From NCBI RefSeq assembly GCF_000425805.1, contig NZ_AUED01000017.1, positions 144,941 through 208,940 of the forward strand: a stretch of 64,000 bases of DNA. Direction: 5' to 3'. This DNA is from Pseudomonas vranovensis DSM 16006. GTDB taxonomy: Bacteria > Pseudomonadota > Gammaproteobacteria > Pseudomonadales > Pseudomonadaceae. The position numbers and the translations under genes are program-made. Positions within the stretch are counted from its first letter, which is position 1. Each line of letters begins with the position of its first letter. The notes under the pieces were generated by a model. That model worked only from the letters and a program-made list of their open reading frames with translations. It was not told where the DNA came from and did not search any database. Of this stretch, positions 16,956 to 26,422 are shown one piece after another.

Positions 16956-18842
16956 ATGACATCAGTAAATCTGTTCTGGCGCCGGGCAAAACTGCCACTG
17001 GCCGTCAGCCTCGCTTCTACGCTCGCCGGTCCTGCATTCGGCGTCAGCTTCAACATCGGTGAAATCGAAGGTCAATTCGACTCGTCGCTATCCGTGGGCG
17101 CCAGCTGGTCGACCGCCAAGCCGAACGAGAACCTGATCGGCGTCAACAACGGCGGCAAGGGCCTGTCCCAGACCTCCGACGATGGCCACCTGAACTTCAA
17201 GCGCGGTGAAACCTTCTCGAAGATCTTCAAGGGCATCCACGACCTGGAGCTCAAGTACGGTGATACCGGTGTGTTTGTCCGGGGCAAGTACTGGTACGAC
17301 TTCGAGCTCAAGGATGAACACCGCGAGTTCAAGGACATCAGCGACGACAACCGCAAAGAGGGCGCCCAGTCCTCCGGCGGCCAGATCCTCGACGCCTTCG
17401 TCTACCACAACTACTCGATCGCCGATCAGCCAGGCTCGGTGCGCCTGGGCAAGCAGGTGGTCAGCTGGGGTGAAAGTACCTTTATCCAGAACGGTATCAA
17501 CTCGATCAACCCGGTCGACGTGGCCGCCTTTCGACGTCCCGGCGCCGAGGTCAAGGAAGGCCTGATCCCGGTCAACATGTTCTATGTTTCCCAGAGCCTG
17601 ACCGACACGCTCTCGGCCGAAGCCTTCTACCAGATCGAATGGGACCAGACGGTCGTCGACAACTGCGGCACCTTCTTCTCCCAGCCGGACATCATCGCCG
17701 ACGGCTGTACCGACAACCTGCGCGTGCTCAACAGCAGCCGCACCGTGCCGGCAGCGGCCCAGCAGTTCCTCGCCAGCCGTGGCGTGAACATCAACGAAGA
17801 AGGCGTGATGGTGCGCCGCGGCGCTGACCGTGATGCCCGTGACAGCGGCCAGTTCGGCGTGGCCCTGCGCTATATGTTCGAACCGCTGGATACCGAGTTC
17901 GGCGCCTACTTCATGAACTATCACAGCCGCGCGCCGATCTTCAGTGCCCACGGCGCCGACCCGTCGGTGTACGCAAGCCTCGCCAGCCTGCCTGCGCAGT
18001 TGCGCCCACTGGCTCCGTTGATCGTGGCAGGCAACTCCGAGTACTTCGTCGAATACCCTGAAGACATTCGCCTGTACGGCCTGAGTTTCTCCACCACCTT
18101 ACCTACCGGCACGGCGTGGAGCGGTGAAATCAGCTACCGTCCGAACGCGCCGGTACAGCTCAACACCACCGACATCCTGTTCGCCGGTGTGCGTCCGATT
18201 GGCGGTGCGGTGGCCAACGCCTCCCTGCTCAACGGTGTACCGGGCCAGGACCTGAACGGCTACCGCCGCAAGGAAGTGACCCAGTTCCAGACCACCCTGA
18301 CGCACTTCTTCGACCAGGTCATGGGCGCCAGCCGTCTGACCCTGGTAGGTGAAGTGGGCGTGACCCATGTCGGCGGCCTGGAGAACGCCCATGAAGTCCG
18401 TTATGGCCGTGACCCGGTCTACGGTCCAGGTCCGTTGCCGGCCACTGGCGGCCAGGACACCTGCGTTGCGCTCAACACCAGCACCATCGCCGGTGCCGGC
18501 CCAGGCGCCTCGACCGCCAACCTCAGCCGCAAGTGCGAGAACGACGGCTACACCACCAGCACTTCCTGGGGCTACCGTGCCCGGGCGATCTGGGACTACC
18601 CGGACGTCTTCGCCGGGGTCAACCTCAAGCCCAACGTGGCCTGGTCCCACGACGTTTCCGGCTACTCCCCGGGCCCTGGCGGCAACTTCGAGGAAGGGCG
18701 CAAGGCAATCAGCCTGGGCCTGGACGCCGAGTACCAGAACACCTACACCACCAGCCTGTCGTACACCAACTTCTTCGACGGTAAGTACACCACTGTGGAT
18801 GATCGCGATTTCATCGCCCTCAGCTTCGGCGTGAACTTCTAA
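16956..18842 (+). CDS. DUF1302 outer-membrane protein
   Basis: The protein has 628 residues and a Sec signal (LPLAVSLASTLAGPAFG). The rest is rich in alternating aromatic strands and ends in SFGVNF, the terminal phenylalanine typical of outer-membrane beta-barrels. DUF1302 proteins are predicted porin-like barrels. The start at 16956 follows GGAG by about 8 bases; the frame is open farther upstream without a good site. It is paired with a DUF1329 gene 21 bases downstream, as in P. putida. In that species the pair is tied to growth on fatty compounds or esters, so a role in handling hydrophobic substrates at the outer membrane is likely. Confidence 0.85.
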   Translation: MTSVNLFWRRAKLPLAVSLASTLAGPAFGVSFNIGEIEGQFDSSLSVGASWSTAKPNENLIGVNNGGKGLSQTSDDGHLNFKRGETFSKIFKGIHDLELKYGDTGVFVRGKYWYDFELKDEHREFKDISDDNRKEGAQSSGGQILDAFVYHNYSIADQPGSVRLGKQVVSWGESTFIQNGINSINPVDVAAFRRPGAEVKEGLIPVNMFYVSQSLTDTLSAEAFYQIEWDQTVVDNCGTFFSQPDIIADGCTDNLRVLNSSRTVPAAAQQFLASRGVNINEEGVMVRRGADRDARDSGQFGVALRYMFEPLDTEFGAYFMNYHSRAPIFSAHGADPSVYASLASLPAQLRPLAPLIVAGNSEYFVEYPEDIRLYGLSFSTTLPTGTAWSGEISYRPNAPVQLNTTDILFAGVRPIGGAVANASLLNGVPGQDLNGYRRKEVTQFQTTLTHFFDQVMGASRLTLVGEVGVTHVGGLENAHEVRYGRDPVYGPGPLPATGGQDTCVALNTSTIAGAGPGASTANLSRKCENDGYTTSTSWGYRARAIWDYPDVFAGVNLKPNVAWSHDVSGYSPGPGGNFEEGRKAISLGLDAEYQNTYTTSLSYTNFFDGKYTTVDDRDFIALSFGVNF

Positions 18843-18863
18843 GAACACGGATTCAGGACGAGC

Positions 18864-20234
18864 ATGAATATGAAAATGACCAAGAATCTGCTGCAAGCCG
18901 GTGTATTGGGTTTGTCGCTGCTGGCCACCAGCGTCATGGCGGCGGTGTCCGCCGACGAGGCGGCCAAGCTGGGTAGCACGCTGACCCCGATGGGTGCTGA
19001 AAAGGCCGGTAACGCCGATGGTTCGATCAGCGCCTGGAAGCCGCTGGGCAAGACGGCGGGCGCGGTCGATGCCAAGGGCTTCCTGGCTGACCCCTATGCC
19101 AACGAGAAGCCGCTGTACACCATCACGGCGCAGAACGTCGACCAGTACAAGGACAAACTGTCCCCTGGCCAGGTCGCGATGTTCAAGCGCTACCCGGACA
19201 CCTACAAGATCCCGGTGTACCCGACCCATCGTGGCTCCACAGTGCCGGATGAAGTGTTCGCCGCGATCAAGAAGAACGCCACCACCACCAAGCTGGTAGC
19301 CGGTGGCAACGGCCTGGAGAACTTCGACACTGCCGTGCCGTTCCCGATTCCCAAGGACGGTGTCGAGGTGATCTGGAACCACATCACCCGTTACCGCGGC
19401 GGCAGCGTGACCCGCCTGGTGACCCAGGCCACGCCACAGCAGAACGGCTCGTTCAGCCTGGTGTACTTCCAGGACCAGTTCGTCTTCCGTGACCGCATCA
19501 AGGGCTACGACCCGGCCAACCCTGGCAACGTGCTGTTCTACTTCAAGCAGAAGGTGACGGCGCCAGCGCGCCTGGCCGGTACCGTACTGCTGGTCCACGA
19601 GACCCTCGACCAGGTCAAGGAACCGCGCAAGGCGTGGGTCTACAACGCCGGCCAGCGTCGTGTACGCCAGGCCCCGCAAGTGTCCTACGATGGTCCGGGT
19701 ACCGCGGCCGACGGCCTGCGTACCTCCGACAACCTGGACATGTTCAACGGCGCGCCAGACCGTTACGACTGGAAACTGGAAGGCAAGAAGGAGATGTACA
19801 TCGCCTCCAACAGCTACAAGCTCGACGATCCAAAGCTCAAGTATGCGGACATCATCAAGCCCGGTCACATCAACCAGGACCTGAGCCGCTACGAGCTGCG
19901 CCGTGTCTGGCACGTGGTAGCAACCCTCAAGCCAGGCCAGCGTCATATCTACGCCAAGCGTGACTTCTACATCGACGAAGACACCTGGCAGGCTGCAGTG
20001 ATCGACCAGTATGACGGTCGCAACCAACTGTGGCGCGTTTCCGAGGCCCACTCCCAGGACTATTACAACGTCCAGGTGCCGTGGTACACCCTGGAAGCCA
20101 TCTACGACCTGCAGTCGGGTCGCTACTTGGCACTGGGCATGAAGAACGAGGAAAAACGGGCGTATGACTTCGGTTTCACGGCCACCCTCAGTGACTTCCA
20201 GCCCGCAGCGCTTCGCCAGGAAGGTGTGCGCTAA
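18864..20234 (+). CDS. DUF1329 periplasmic/outer-membrane lipid-handling protein
   Basis: This 456-residue exported protein has a signal peptide (GVLGLSLLATSVMAA) followed by SADEAAKLGSTLTPMGAEKAGN, the standard start of DUF1329 domains. The domain resembles LolA/LolB-type lipid carriers. It is always found with DUF1302, and here AGGA lies before the ATG 21 bases after that gene, so both are one operon. The pair may move or cleave hydrophobic esters; this is inference from neighbours. A terminator follows. Confidence 0.87.
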   Translation: MNMKMTKNLLQAGVLGLSLLATSVMAAVSADEAAKLGSTLTPMGAEKAGNADGSISAWKPLGKTAGAVDAKGFLADPYANEKPLYTITAQNVDQYKDKLSPGQVAMFKRYPDTYKIPVYPTHRGSTVPDEVFAAIKKNATTTKLVAGGNGLENFDTAVPFPIPKDGVEVIWNHITRYRGGSVTRLVTQATPQQNGSFSLVYFQDQFVFRDRIKGYDPANPGNVLFYFKQKVTAPARLAGTVLLVHETLDQVKEPRKAWVYNAGQRRVRQAPQVSYDGPGTAADGLRTSDNLDMFNGAPDRYDWKLEGKKEMYIASNSYKLDDPKLKYADIIKPGHINQDLSRYELRRVWHVVATLKPGQRHIYAKRDFYIDEDTWQAAVIDQYDGRNQLWRVSEAHSQDYYNVQVPWYTLEAIYDLQSGRYLALGMKNEEKRAYDFGFTATLSDFQPAALRQEGVR

Positions 20235-20261
20235 GCTTCAAACCTCCGTGTGATCTCCCAG

Positions 20262-20288
20262 AACGCCCCGGCTTGCCGGGGCGTTTCT
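20262..20288 (+). terminator. Rho-independent terminator
   Basis: AACGCCCCGGCTTGCCGGGGCGTTTCTGT forms a GC-rich 8-9 bp stem with a short T-rich tail, 30 bases after the DUF1329 stop. Confidence 0.85.
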
Positions 20289-20438
20289 GTTTGTGTCACA
20301 TGCTGAAATAAACAATGTCGTTCGTTGATGTAGTCTTTTTTCTGCAATGAGGGGCAATCATCTTCAAATGCGTCGTTATAACCGCTAGTCTGCCCTGACC
20401 CGTACTGCCGAAGATTCCCTAACTAAAACGAGCCGGCG

Positions 20439-23165
20439 ATGACTGATCTGTCCCGTACGCAAGGGTTCTCCAGCCAGGCCATGAGTGCCCTGGAAGGGCG
20501 TTTCTATCGCCCGCCACTGCCTGACGGGCATGTGCCGCGGGCGCGATTGTGCCAGCGTCTGCAGTCCGGGCTGGGCGGGCGGCTGTTGCTGGTCAATGCG
20601 CCGGCCGGTTTCGGCAAGAGCTCGCTGGCGGTGGAGTTCTGCCAGGGCCTGCCCAACCACTGGAGCAGCCTGTGGCTGGGCCTGAGCCGGCGGGACAGCG
20701 ATCCGGGGCGTTTCCTCGAACGGTTGCTCGAAGGCCTTCAGCAGTATTGCCCGGCGGTGGGCAATCAGGCCCTGGGCCTGCTCAAGATGCGCCAGCGCCA
20801 CCAACCCTTCGCCTTCGAGGAGTGGCTCGACGGCCTGCTCGACGAACTGGCCCGCCACCTGCAACCGCACAATCCCTTGCTGTTGGTACTGGACGACTAT
20901 CACCTGGCCCAGGGCCCGGTGCTTGATCGCTGCCTGCAGTTTTTTCTCAATCACCTGCCGCCGGGCCTGGTGTTGCTGGTCACCAGCCGCCAGCGCCCGG
21001 ACTGGCACCTGGCCCGCTTGCGCCTGTCGCGCCAACTGCTGGAGCTCAACGAACAAGACCTGCGCCTGACCCCGGACGAGTCGTTGGCGGTGCTCGGTCA
21101 ACAACCCACGGCCCTGCGCGGCCAGGCGCTGGACAACCTGATCCAGCGCAGCGATGGCTGGGTGGCCGGCTTGCGCTTCTGGCAACTGGCGACCAGCGAA
21201 TCGGGGGCCGACAGCGCATTGCCCCAGGCACTGCATGGCGGTGAAGGACTGATTCGCGACTACCTGCTCGAAGAGGTGATCGACATCCTGCCACCCGAAG
21301 TCCAGGGCTTTCTGAACGACACCGCCTGCCAGGAGCGCTTCTGCAGCGAGCTGTGTGATGCCCTGCGCGAAAGCCATGACAGCGCCGAGATCATTCGTTA
21401 CCTGCAAGCGCACCAAGTGTTCCTGGTGCCGCTGGACGAGCATGGGCGCTGGTTCCGCTATCACCACCTGTTTTCCGATCTGCTGCGCAGTCGCCAGACC
21501 AGCCTGCCGTTGTCGAGCCTGCACCTGCGCGCCTGCCGCTGGTTCCATGGCCAGGGTTTGCTCGATGAAGCAGTAGAGCAGGCCCTGCGGGCGGGGCACT
21601 TGGATGTTGCCGCCAACCTGGTGCAGAACCTGTCCGAGGAGCAACTGCTGGCCGAGCAGAACGTGGGCATGCTGCTGCGCTGGAAGATGGACCTGCCCGA
21701 CAGCCTGCTGATCAGCACACCGCGCCTGATCGTCCTGTACAGCTGGGCCCTGGGCCTGGCCGGGCAACTGGATGCTGCCGAAGAGCTGGCCAGCCATCTG
21801 AGCCGGTTCCTGCCGGCGCCGTCGGCGACGGCACAAAAATCCATGCTGGCGCAGTGGCTGGCGCTCAGTGGCGTGATTGCCCGTGGGCGCGGCGATCGCG
21901 AGGCCACCCTGGCCTATTGCAGCGAAGCGCTGCACAGCCTGCCGCAAAAGCGTTATGGCCAGCGACTGGTGTGCCTGTCGACGCTGTCCAACCTGGCCAT
22001 TGCCGATGGTGATTTCTGGCGTGCCAGGGGCTGGAACCGCGAGGCGCTGGAGCTGGCACAGCGCGTTGGCAACCCGCTGTTCGAGGCCCTGGCCCATTAC
22101 GACCGGGCGCGGGTGCTGCACGCCCGTGGCGAGGTAGTGCGCGCCCAGGATGAAGTGCGCCAGGGCCTGCAGCGCTTGCAGGGGCTGTCGGCGCAACGCC
22201 TATATGCGGTGCGGGCGCGACTGACCTTGTACGAGGGCTACCTGCTGGCCGCCCGCCTGCAACCGGAGGCCGGGCGCAACCGCCTGCGCGCCGGCCTGGT
22301 CGAGGCGCGGGCCTGCCGCGACATCAGTGTGCTGATCGGCCACTGCGTGATCGCCTCGCTGGACGGGCGTGAAGGGCGCTTTGCCGAAGCGTTCGCCGAA
22401 CTGGCCGAGGCCGAGCGGCTGATGCACATCTGGGATGTGCCGCCAGTGTTCTATCTGGCGATGATTACCCTGGTCAAATGTGAGCTCTGGCTGGCCCAGG
22501 GCCGTACCGACCTCGCCGAGTCCTGGCTGCTGCGCCTGGGCCAGACCTACGGCGGCCAGCAAGCGGCTTCGGCGCCGGAGTTCCATCCGTTGCTGCCCTT
22601 GCACATCGAACTGCAGCAAGCCCTGCTTGAGCGCACTCAGGGGCGTCTGGAGCCATCCGGGCGACGTTTGCAGGCGCTGGTGGAACGCGGTCAGGCCAGT
22701 GGCGGACAGTTGCTGTGCGTCACCGCCTTGTGCCAGTGGATCGGGCTGCTGCTGGCAAACAACAGCGAAGACCAGGCCCGCGACCTGCTGGTATTGAGCC
22801 TCGACGCGGCACGTGGCGGCGTCCTGCAACCCTTCCAGCGCTTGCTGCACGAACACCCGCTGTGGCTGCGCGAGCAACTGTTGGCGCAACCTGCCAGTGC
22901 GGCGCAGGCCGGCTTGCTCGCCTTGCTGCCGGCCCTGCAGGCCGCGGAAACCGCCACGACTGCCACCTGCGAGGCCTTGAGCGCCCGGGAAACGGCGGTG
23001 CTGGAACTTATCGCCCAGGGTTGCTCGAACCAGGAAATCAGCGAGCGCCTGTTCATCTCGCTGCACACCGTCAAAACCCACGCCAGCCATATCAACAGCA
23101 AGCTGGGGGTCGAACGGCGCACCCAGGCCGTGGCCCGTGCCAAGGCCTTGGGCCTGTTGAGCTGA
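20439..23165 (+). CDS. MalT-like LAL-family LuxR transcriptional regulator
   Basis: At 908 residues this is a large ATP-binding LuxR regulator. Residues 53-62 (NAPAGFGKSS) form the Walker A loop and VLDDYHLA the Walker B, followed by a long tetratricopeptide-like helical region. The C-terminal 60 residues are a LuxR helix-turn-helix (LSARETAVLELIAQG...ISERLFISLHTVKTHASHI). Such proteins activate catabolic genes on binding ATP and an inducer. It lies just downstream of the acyl-CoA ligase/DUF1302/DUF1329 genes in the same direction but behind a terminator, and is their likely regulator, as in P. putida. Confidence 0.9.
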   Translation: MTDLSRTQGFSSQAMSALEGRFYRPPLPDGHVPRARLCQRLQSGLGGRLLLVNAPAGFGKSSLAVEFCQGLPNHWSSLWLGLSRRDSDPGRFLERLLEGLQQYCPAVGNQALGLLKMRQRHQPFAFEEWLDGLLDELARHLQPHNPLLLVLDDYHLAQGPVLDRCLQFFLNHLPPGLVLLVTSRQRPDWHLARLRLSRQLLELNEQDLRLTPDESLAVLGQQPTALRGQALDNLIQRSDGWVAGLRFWQLATSESGADSALPQALHGGEGLIRDYLLEEVIDILPPEVQGFLNDTACQERFCSELCDALRESHDSAEIIRYLQAHQVFLVPLDEHGRWFRYHHLFSDLLRSRQTSLPLSSLHLRACRWFHGQGLLDEAVEQALRAGHLDVAANLVQNLSEEQLLAEQNVGMLLRWKMDLPDSLLISTPRLIVLYSWALGLAGQLDAAEELASHLSRFLPAPSATAQKSMLAQWLALSGVIARGRGDREATLAYCSEALHSLPQKRYGQRLVCLSTLSNLAIADGDFWRARGWNREALELAQRVGNPLFEALAHYDRARVLHARGEVVRAQDEVRQGLQRLQGLSAQRLYAVRARLTLYEGYLLAARLQPEAGRNRLRAGLVEARACRDISVLIGHCVIASLDGREGRFAEAFAELAEAERLMHIWDVPPVFYLAMITLVKCELWLAQGRTDLAESWLLRLGQTYGGQQAASAPEFHPLLPLHIELQQALLERTQGRLEPSGRRLQALVERGQASGGQLLCVTALCQWIGLLLANNSEDQARDLLVLSLDAARGGVLQPFQRLLHEHPLWLREQLLAQPASAAQAGLLALLPALQAAETATTATCEALSARETAVLELIAQGCSNQEISERLFISLHTVKTHASHINSKLGVERRTQAVARAKALGLLS

Positions 23166-23239
23166 CGGCTAACCGGCACCTGCCCTGTGGATATCTGCTG
23201 TACTCTCTGGCAGATATTTCCCTGATGGAGGCTTTGCCC

Positions 23240-23824
23240 ATGTTTGCCACACGCACCTCGGTGCTGTTGATCGGTTTGTTGTCGGCCGCGGCGGCCTTGG
23301 CGGCGGACGGACCTTCGTTCTCCTGCGACAAGGCCCAGGGCATGGAACTGAAGGTGTGCCAGAGCCCGGAACTGAGCAAGCTGGACCGCGACCTGGCAGT
23401 CGTCTTCAAAAAAGCCCTGGGTCAGGCCGACAGTGATTCGCAAAAGCTGCTCAAGGCCACCCAGCGCGGCTGGATCAAGGGCCGTGACGAATGCTGGAAA
23501 GCCACCGATGCCGAAGCCTGTGTGCGCGAGCAGTACCAGACGCGGCTGGTCGAGTTGCAGATCAAGTCCGGATCGGTGCAGGTACCGGCGGCGGTCGAGT
23601 TCGAGTGCGATGACAACGACAAGCCCTTTACCGCCGTGTTCTACAACCAGCTCGATCCGCAGGCCGCCGTACTGACCTACGGAGACGACCAGACCATCGC
23701 CATTGCCCAGCGCGCGGCCAGCGGCAGCAAGTATGCCCGTGAAGGCGTCGAGTTCTGGGAGCACCAGGGCGAAGCCAAGGTGAAGTGGTATGGCCAGGAG
23801 CTGACCTGCCGGGCTGCGCAGTGA
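23240..23824 (+). CDS. Periplasmic LprI-like plus MliC-like lysozyme inhibitor
   Basis: The start at 23240 (MFATRTSVLL) has GGAG at 23227-23230. A signal peptide ends at AAALAA. Residues ~22-105 resemble LprI/DUF1311 domains, with paired cysteines and a KATQRGWIKGRDEC motif. Residues ~115-194 match the MliC C-type lysozyme-inhibitor fold: VEFECDD, a central AVLTYGDDQ strand, ASGSKYAREGVEFWEHQGEA and a terminal LTCRAA. So one protein joins two lysozyme-inhibitor-type domains. It should act in the periplasm to protect peptidoglycan. It is convergent with the binding-protein gene. Confidence 0.82.
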   Translation: MFATRTSVLLIGLLSAAAALAADGPSFSCDKAQGMELKVCQSPELSKLDRDLAVVFKKALGQADSDSQKLLKATQRGWIKGRDECWKATDAEACVREQYQTRLVELQIKSGSVQVPAAVEFECDDNDKPFTAVFYNQLDPQAAVLTYGDDQTIAIAQRAASGSKYAREGVEFWEHQGEAKVKWYGQELTCRAAQ

Positions 23825-23842
23825 ATGCGCAGCCTGCGAGGC

Positions 23843-24625
23843 TCAATTGCCTGAAATATCGATACTGAAGTACTTCTTGCGGATGCTGTCATACGTGCCA
23901 TTGGCCTTGATCGCCGCCAGGGCATCGTTCAGGCGTTGCCCCAAGGGGTCGTTCTTGCGCACGGCCATGCCGGCACCGTAGCCGAAGTAACGCTCTTCGC
24001 TGTAGTCGGGGCCGACAAAATGGAACGCCGCGCCCTCGGCCTGTTTGAACAGCCCTTCTTCAATGGCCACCATGCCTGCAAGCGAGGCATCCAGCCGCCC
24101 GGCCAGCAAGTCGAGGAATACTTCGTTCTGGGTGCCATAGCGCACGATTTCGGCACCCAACGGGGCAAATTGCTCAGTGGCATAACGATCGAAGTTGGTC
24201 CCGCGTTGTACGCCTACCCGTTTGCCGTTCAGTTGTTGCGGGATTTGCTCGATACCGTTGCCCTGACGCGTTACCAGTTTGGCCGGGATGCGGTAATAGC
24301 TGTGGGTGAAGTCCACCGAGCGCTTGCGCTCATCGGTGATCGAGACCGAGGAGATCGCCGCATCGATCTTGCGTACTTTGAGCGACGGGATCAGGCCGTC
24401 GAATTCGATTTCCTTCCACTGGCAACTGACCTTCATTTGCGCACACAACGCCTCGCCGATGTCGTAGTCAAAACCTTGTAGTTCATTGTTCTGAGACTTG
24501 TAGGCAAACGGCGGATAAGACGCCTCGATACCCAGGCGCAGGCTTTCTTGCTCGGCATGGGCTGCGAGCGATAGCCCCAGCAGGGTGGAGAGGGCCAGAC
24601 GGGTGAGCAGTGTTGTTGTTTTCAT
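23843..24625 (-). CDS. Periplasmic basic amino-acid/opine-type binding protein
   Basis: This 260-residue family-3 solute-binding protein has a signal peptide (LALSTLLGLSLAAHA) followed by LRLGIEASYPPFAYKSQNNELQGFDYDIGEALC, the classic lysine/arginine/ornithine/octopine-binding pattern. DAAISSVSITDERKRSVDFTHSYY is the hinge motif. Start 24625 has GGAG ~7 bases upstream. It is the last gene of the minus-strand oxidase operon, but no permease or ATPase gene is nearby, so it must work with a remote ABC transporter. A cationic amino acid or opine is the likely ligand. Confidence 0.87.
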   Translation of the reverse strand: MKTTTLLTRLALSTLLGLSLAAHAEQESLRLGIEASYPPFAYKSQNNELQGFDYDIGEALCAQMKVSCQWKEIEFDGLIPSLKVRKIDAAISSVSITDERKRSVDFTHSYYRIPAKLVTRQGNGIEQIPQQLNGKRVGVQRGTNFDRYATEQFAPLGAEIVRYGTQNEVFLDLLAGRLDASLAGMVAIEEGLFKQAEGAAFHFVGPDYSEERYFGYGAGMAVRKNDPLGQRLNDALAAIKANGTYDSIRKKYFSIDISGN

Positions 24626-24659
24626 GATCAGCTCCAGCATCAGGTAAAGGAGTAGCCGT

Positions 24660-25019
24660 TCAGGCCTGGCATGCGGCGGTGGCGATCAGTTCCAGACGAA
24701 TGGCGGGGTCGTCGAACACTACCTGGGCCGTGGCGCGGGCGGGGGCCGCAGCACCGTTCAGCCAGTCGGTCCATACCGTATTCATCGTGGCGAAGTCGGC
24801 TTTCATGTCGCTCATCCACAGTTGCACGCTGAGCAGGCGCTCACGGCTGCTGCCGACATCGGCGAGCAACTGATCGAGGCGTTGCAGGATCTGGCGGGTT
24901 TGGCCTTCGATGCACTGGCTGCAATCGGCCGCGACGATGCCACTGAGCCAGGCCAGGTCGTTGTGCACCACCACTCGGCTCAGGCGTGGGTTGCTGTCGA
25001 AATGTTCAAGGGTACTCAT
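24660..25019 (-). CDS. RidA/YjgF-family enamine/imine deaminase
   Basis: The 119-residue protein shows the RidA pattern: VVVHNDLAWLSGIVA, a central QILQRLDQLLADVGSSRERLLSVQLWMSDM and ARATAQVVF. RidA-like proteins hydrolyse reactive imines made by amino-acid oxidases. That fits its place: its start overlaps the end of the dehydrogenase alpha subunit by 4 bases, so it is translationally coupled to the enzyme that would make the imine. The Arg used for carboxylate binding is present in PARATAQ. Confidence 0.88.
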   Translation of the reverse strand: MSTLEHFDSNPRLSRVVVHNDLAWLSGIVAADCSQCIEGQTRQILQRLDQLLADVGSSRERLLSVQLWMSDMKADFATMNTVWTDWLNGAAAPARATAQVVFDDPAIRLELIATAACQA

Positions 25020-26422
25020 GGTGCCTCCAGGCGATGGGTATGTGGTGTTTCACTGGCCAATTGCGCCAGCGTGATGGGCTTGAGCGGCGGGCGGATACGG
25101 TAGTAACCCACGTGTTCCGGCGTTACCCGGCGTTCGCTGGCGATCAGTTCGGTGACGCTCAAACCGCACATCCGGCCTTGGCAAGGGCCCATGCCGCAGC
25201 GGCTGAACGCCTTGGTCTGGTTGGGCCCAAGACAGCCCAGGGCGACCATGGCGCGGATGTCTTTGGCGCGTACCTCTTCGCAGCGGCAGATGATCACGTC
25301 GTCGTTGGGCGCCCGGCATTGCGGGCTTGGTGGGTACAGGCTGTCGAGCAGCGGACGAAGGGCCAGATGCCGGGCCAGACGCTTGCGGCAATCGCGTTCA
25401 CGTTCTGTCCACTGCTGGGGTTCGATCGAGTCTGTCTGGCGGGCGATGGCCAGGGCGGCCAGACGACCTTGTTGCTGGGCCGCCAACGCACCGCCGATGC
25501 GGCTCCCGTCGCCGGCGATGAACACACCTGCCAGGCTGGTTTCGCCCCAGCGGTTACGCCGGGCTGTCCAGCAGTGCTGGGCTTTGTCCCAGTCGTGGTC
25601 CAGTCTCAGGGCGCTACTGATCTGGGTGTTGGGTACTACGCCCTGGTGCAGCAATATCAGCGTGGCGGGTACGCGGTGCAGGTGGCCGTTACGGGTAAAG
25701 CACAAGGCCCGGGCCTGGGATTCACCTTCGATGTACAGGTCGCGGGCAGCGCGATAGTGCGGAATCTGCAGGCGCCGTAACGTGCCAAGCAAGCCCAGGC
25801 CTTTGCCCAGGTCCCGCCATCCCCGCAGGATCCCTGGCAGATGAGCCGCGCCACGCAGCAGGTCGCTGTAGCCGCTGGTATCGACCACGGCCGCTGGACG
25901 GATGCCGGCTTGCAGGTACTGGACCGCCAGCAGGTACAGCAGCGGGCCGCAGCCGGCCAGCACCACGGGGCCATTGGGCAGGAGTGCAGCGCTTTTGAGC
26001 AAGATCTGCCCGGCACCTGCGGTCATCACGCCGGGTAGCGTCCAGCCCGGGATGGGCGTGGGGCGCTCATAGGCGCCGGTGGCCAACAGCAGGGCGCGGC
26101 CCTGTATCACCTTGGCCTCGCCTTTGTTGAGAAAGTGCACGGCTTTTTCGGCGCTCACCTGCCACACGGCTGCTTCGGCGATGTAGTGGGCGGGGCTGGC
26201 CAGAAAGGCGTCAACCAATGCCTGCCCGGCCATGTAGTCCGGACCGAGAATGGCGGCACGCTGTGCATCGGTGTGCAGAACGTTGCGATAGATCTGTCCA
26301 CCGGGGCTGGCCTGCTCGTCCAGCACGGCCACGCGCAAGCCATGGCTGCAGGCTTCGATGGCAGCAGCCATGCCGGCGGGGCCTGCGCCGATGATCACCA
26401 GGTCGTAGCACTCAGCGTCCAT
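25016..26422 (-). CDS. FAD/NAD(P) oxidoreductase subunit with BFD-type [2Fe-2S] domain
   Basis: This 468-residue protein has an N-terminal FAD fold (DLVIIGAGPAGMAAA), an NAD-like second nucleotide site (VVLAGCGPLLYLLA) and a C-terminal bacterioferredoxin-ferredoxin-like cluster domain with CRCEE and GMGPCQGRMC. It matches the alpha subunit of opine oxidase, D-hydroxyproline dehydrogenase and HcnB-type enzymes. Start 26422 has GGGAG upstream. It overlaps the small ferredoxin subunit by 11 bases. It would transfer electrons from the substrate-oxidising subunit to the respiratory chain. Confidence 0.88.
   Translation of the reverse strand: MDAECYDLVIIGAGPAGMAAAIEACSHGLRVAVLDEQASPGGQIYRNVLHTDAQRAAILGPDYMAGQALVDAFLASPAHYIAEAAVWQVSAEKAVHFLNKGEAKVIQGRALLLATGAYERPTPIPGWTLPGVMTAGAGQILLKSAALLPNGPVVLAGCGPLLYLLAVQYLQAGIRPAAVVDTSGYSDLLRGAAHLPGILRGWRDLGKGLGLLGTLRRLQIPHYRAARDLYIEGESQARALCFTRNGHLHRVPATLILLHQGVVPNTQISSALRLDHDWDKAQHCWTARRNRWGETSLAGVFIAGDGSRIGGALAAQQQGRLAALAIARQTDSIEPQQWTERERDCRKRLARHLALRPLLDSLYPPSPQCRAPNDDVIICRCEEVRAKDIRAMVALGCLGPNQTKAFSRCGMGPCQGRMCGLSVTELIASERRVTPEHVGYYRIRPPLKPITLAQLASETPHTHRLEAP

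Noticed and set aside
18099..20051. 650-residue open frame on the minus strand
   Set aside because: Antisense of the DUF1302/DUF1329 genes, which have signal peptides, ribosome sites and family matches.
20385..22196. 603-residue open frame on the minus strand
   Set aside because: Antisense of the MalT-like regulator, Gln-rich and without motifs.
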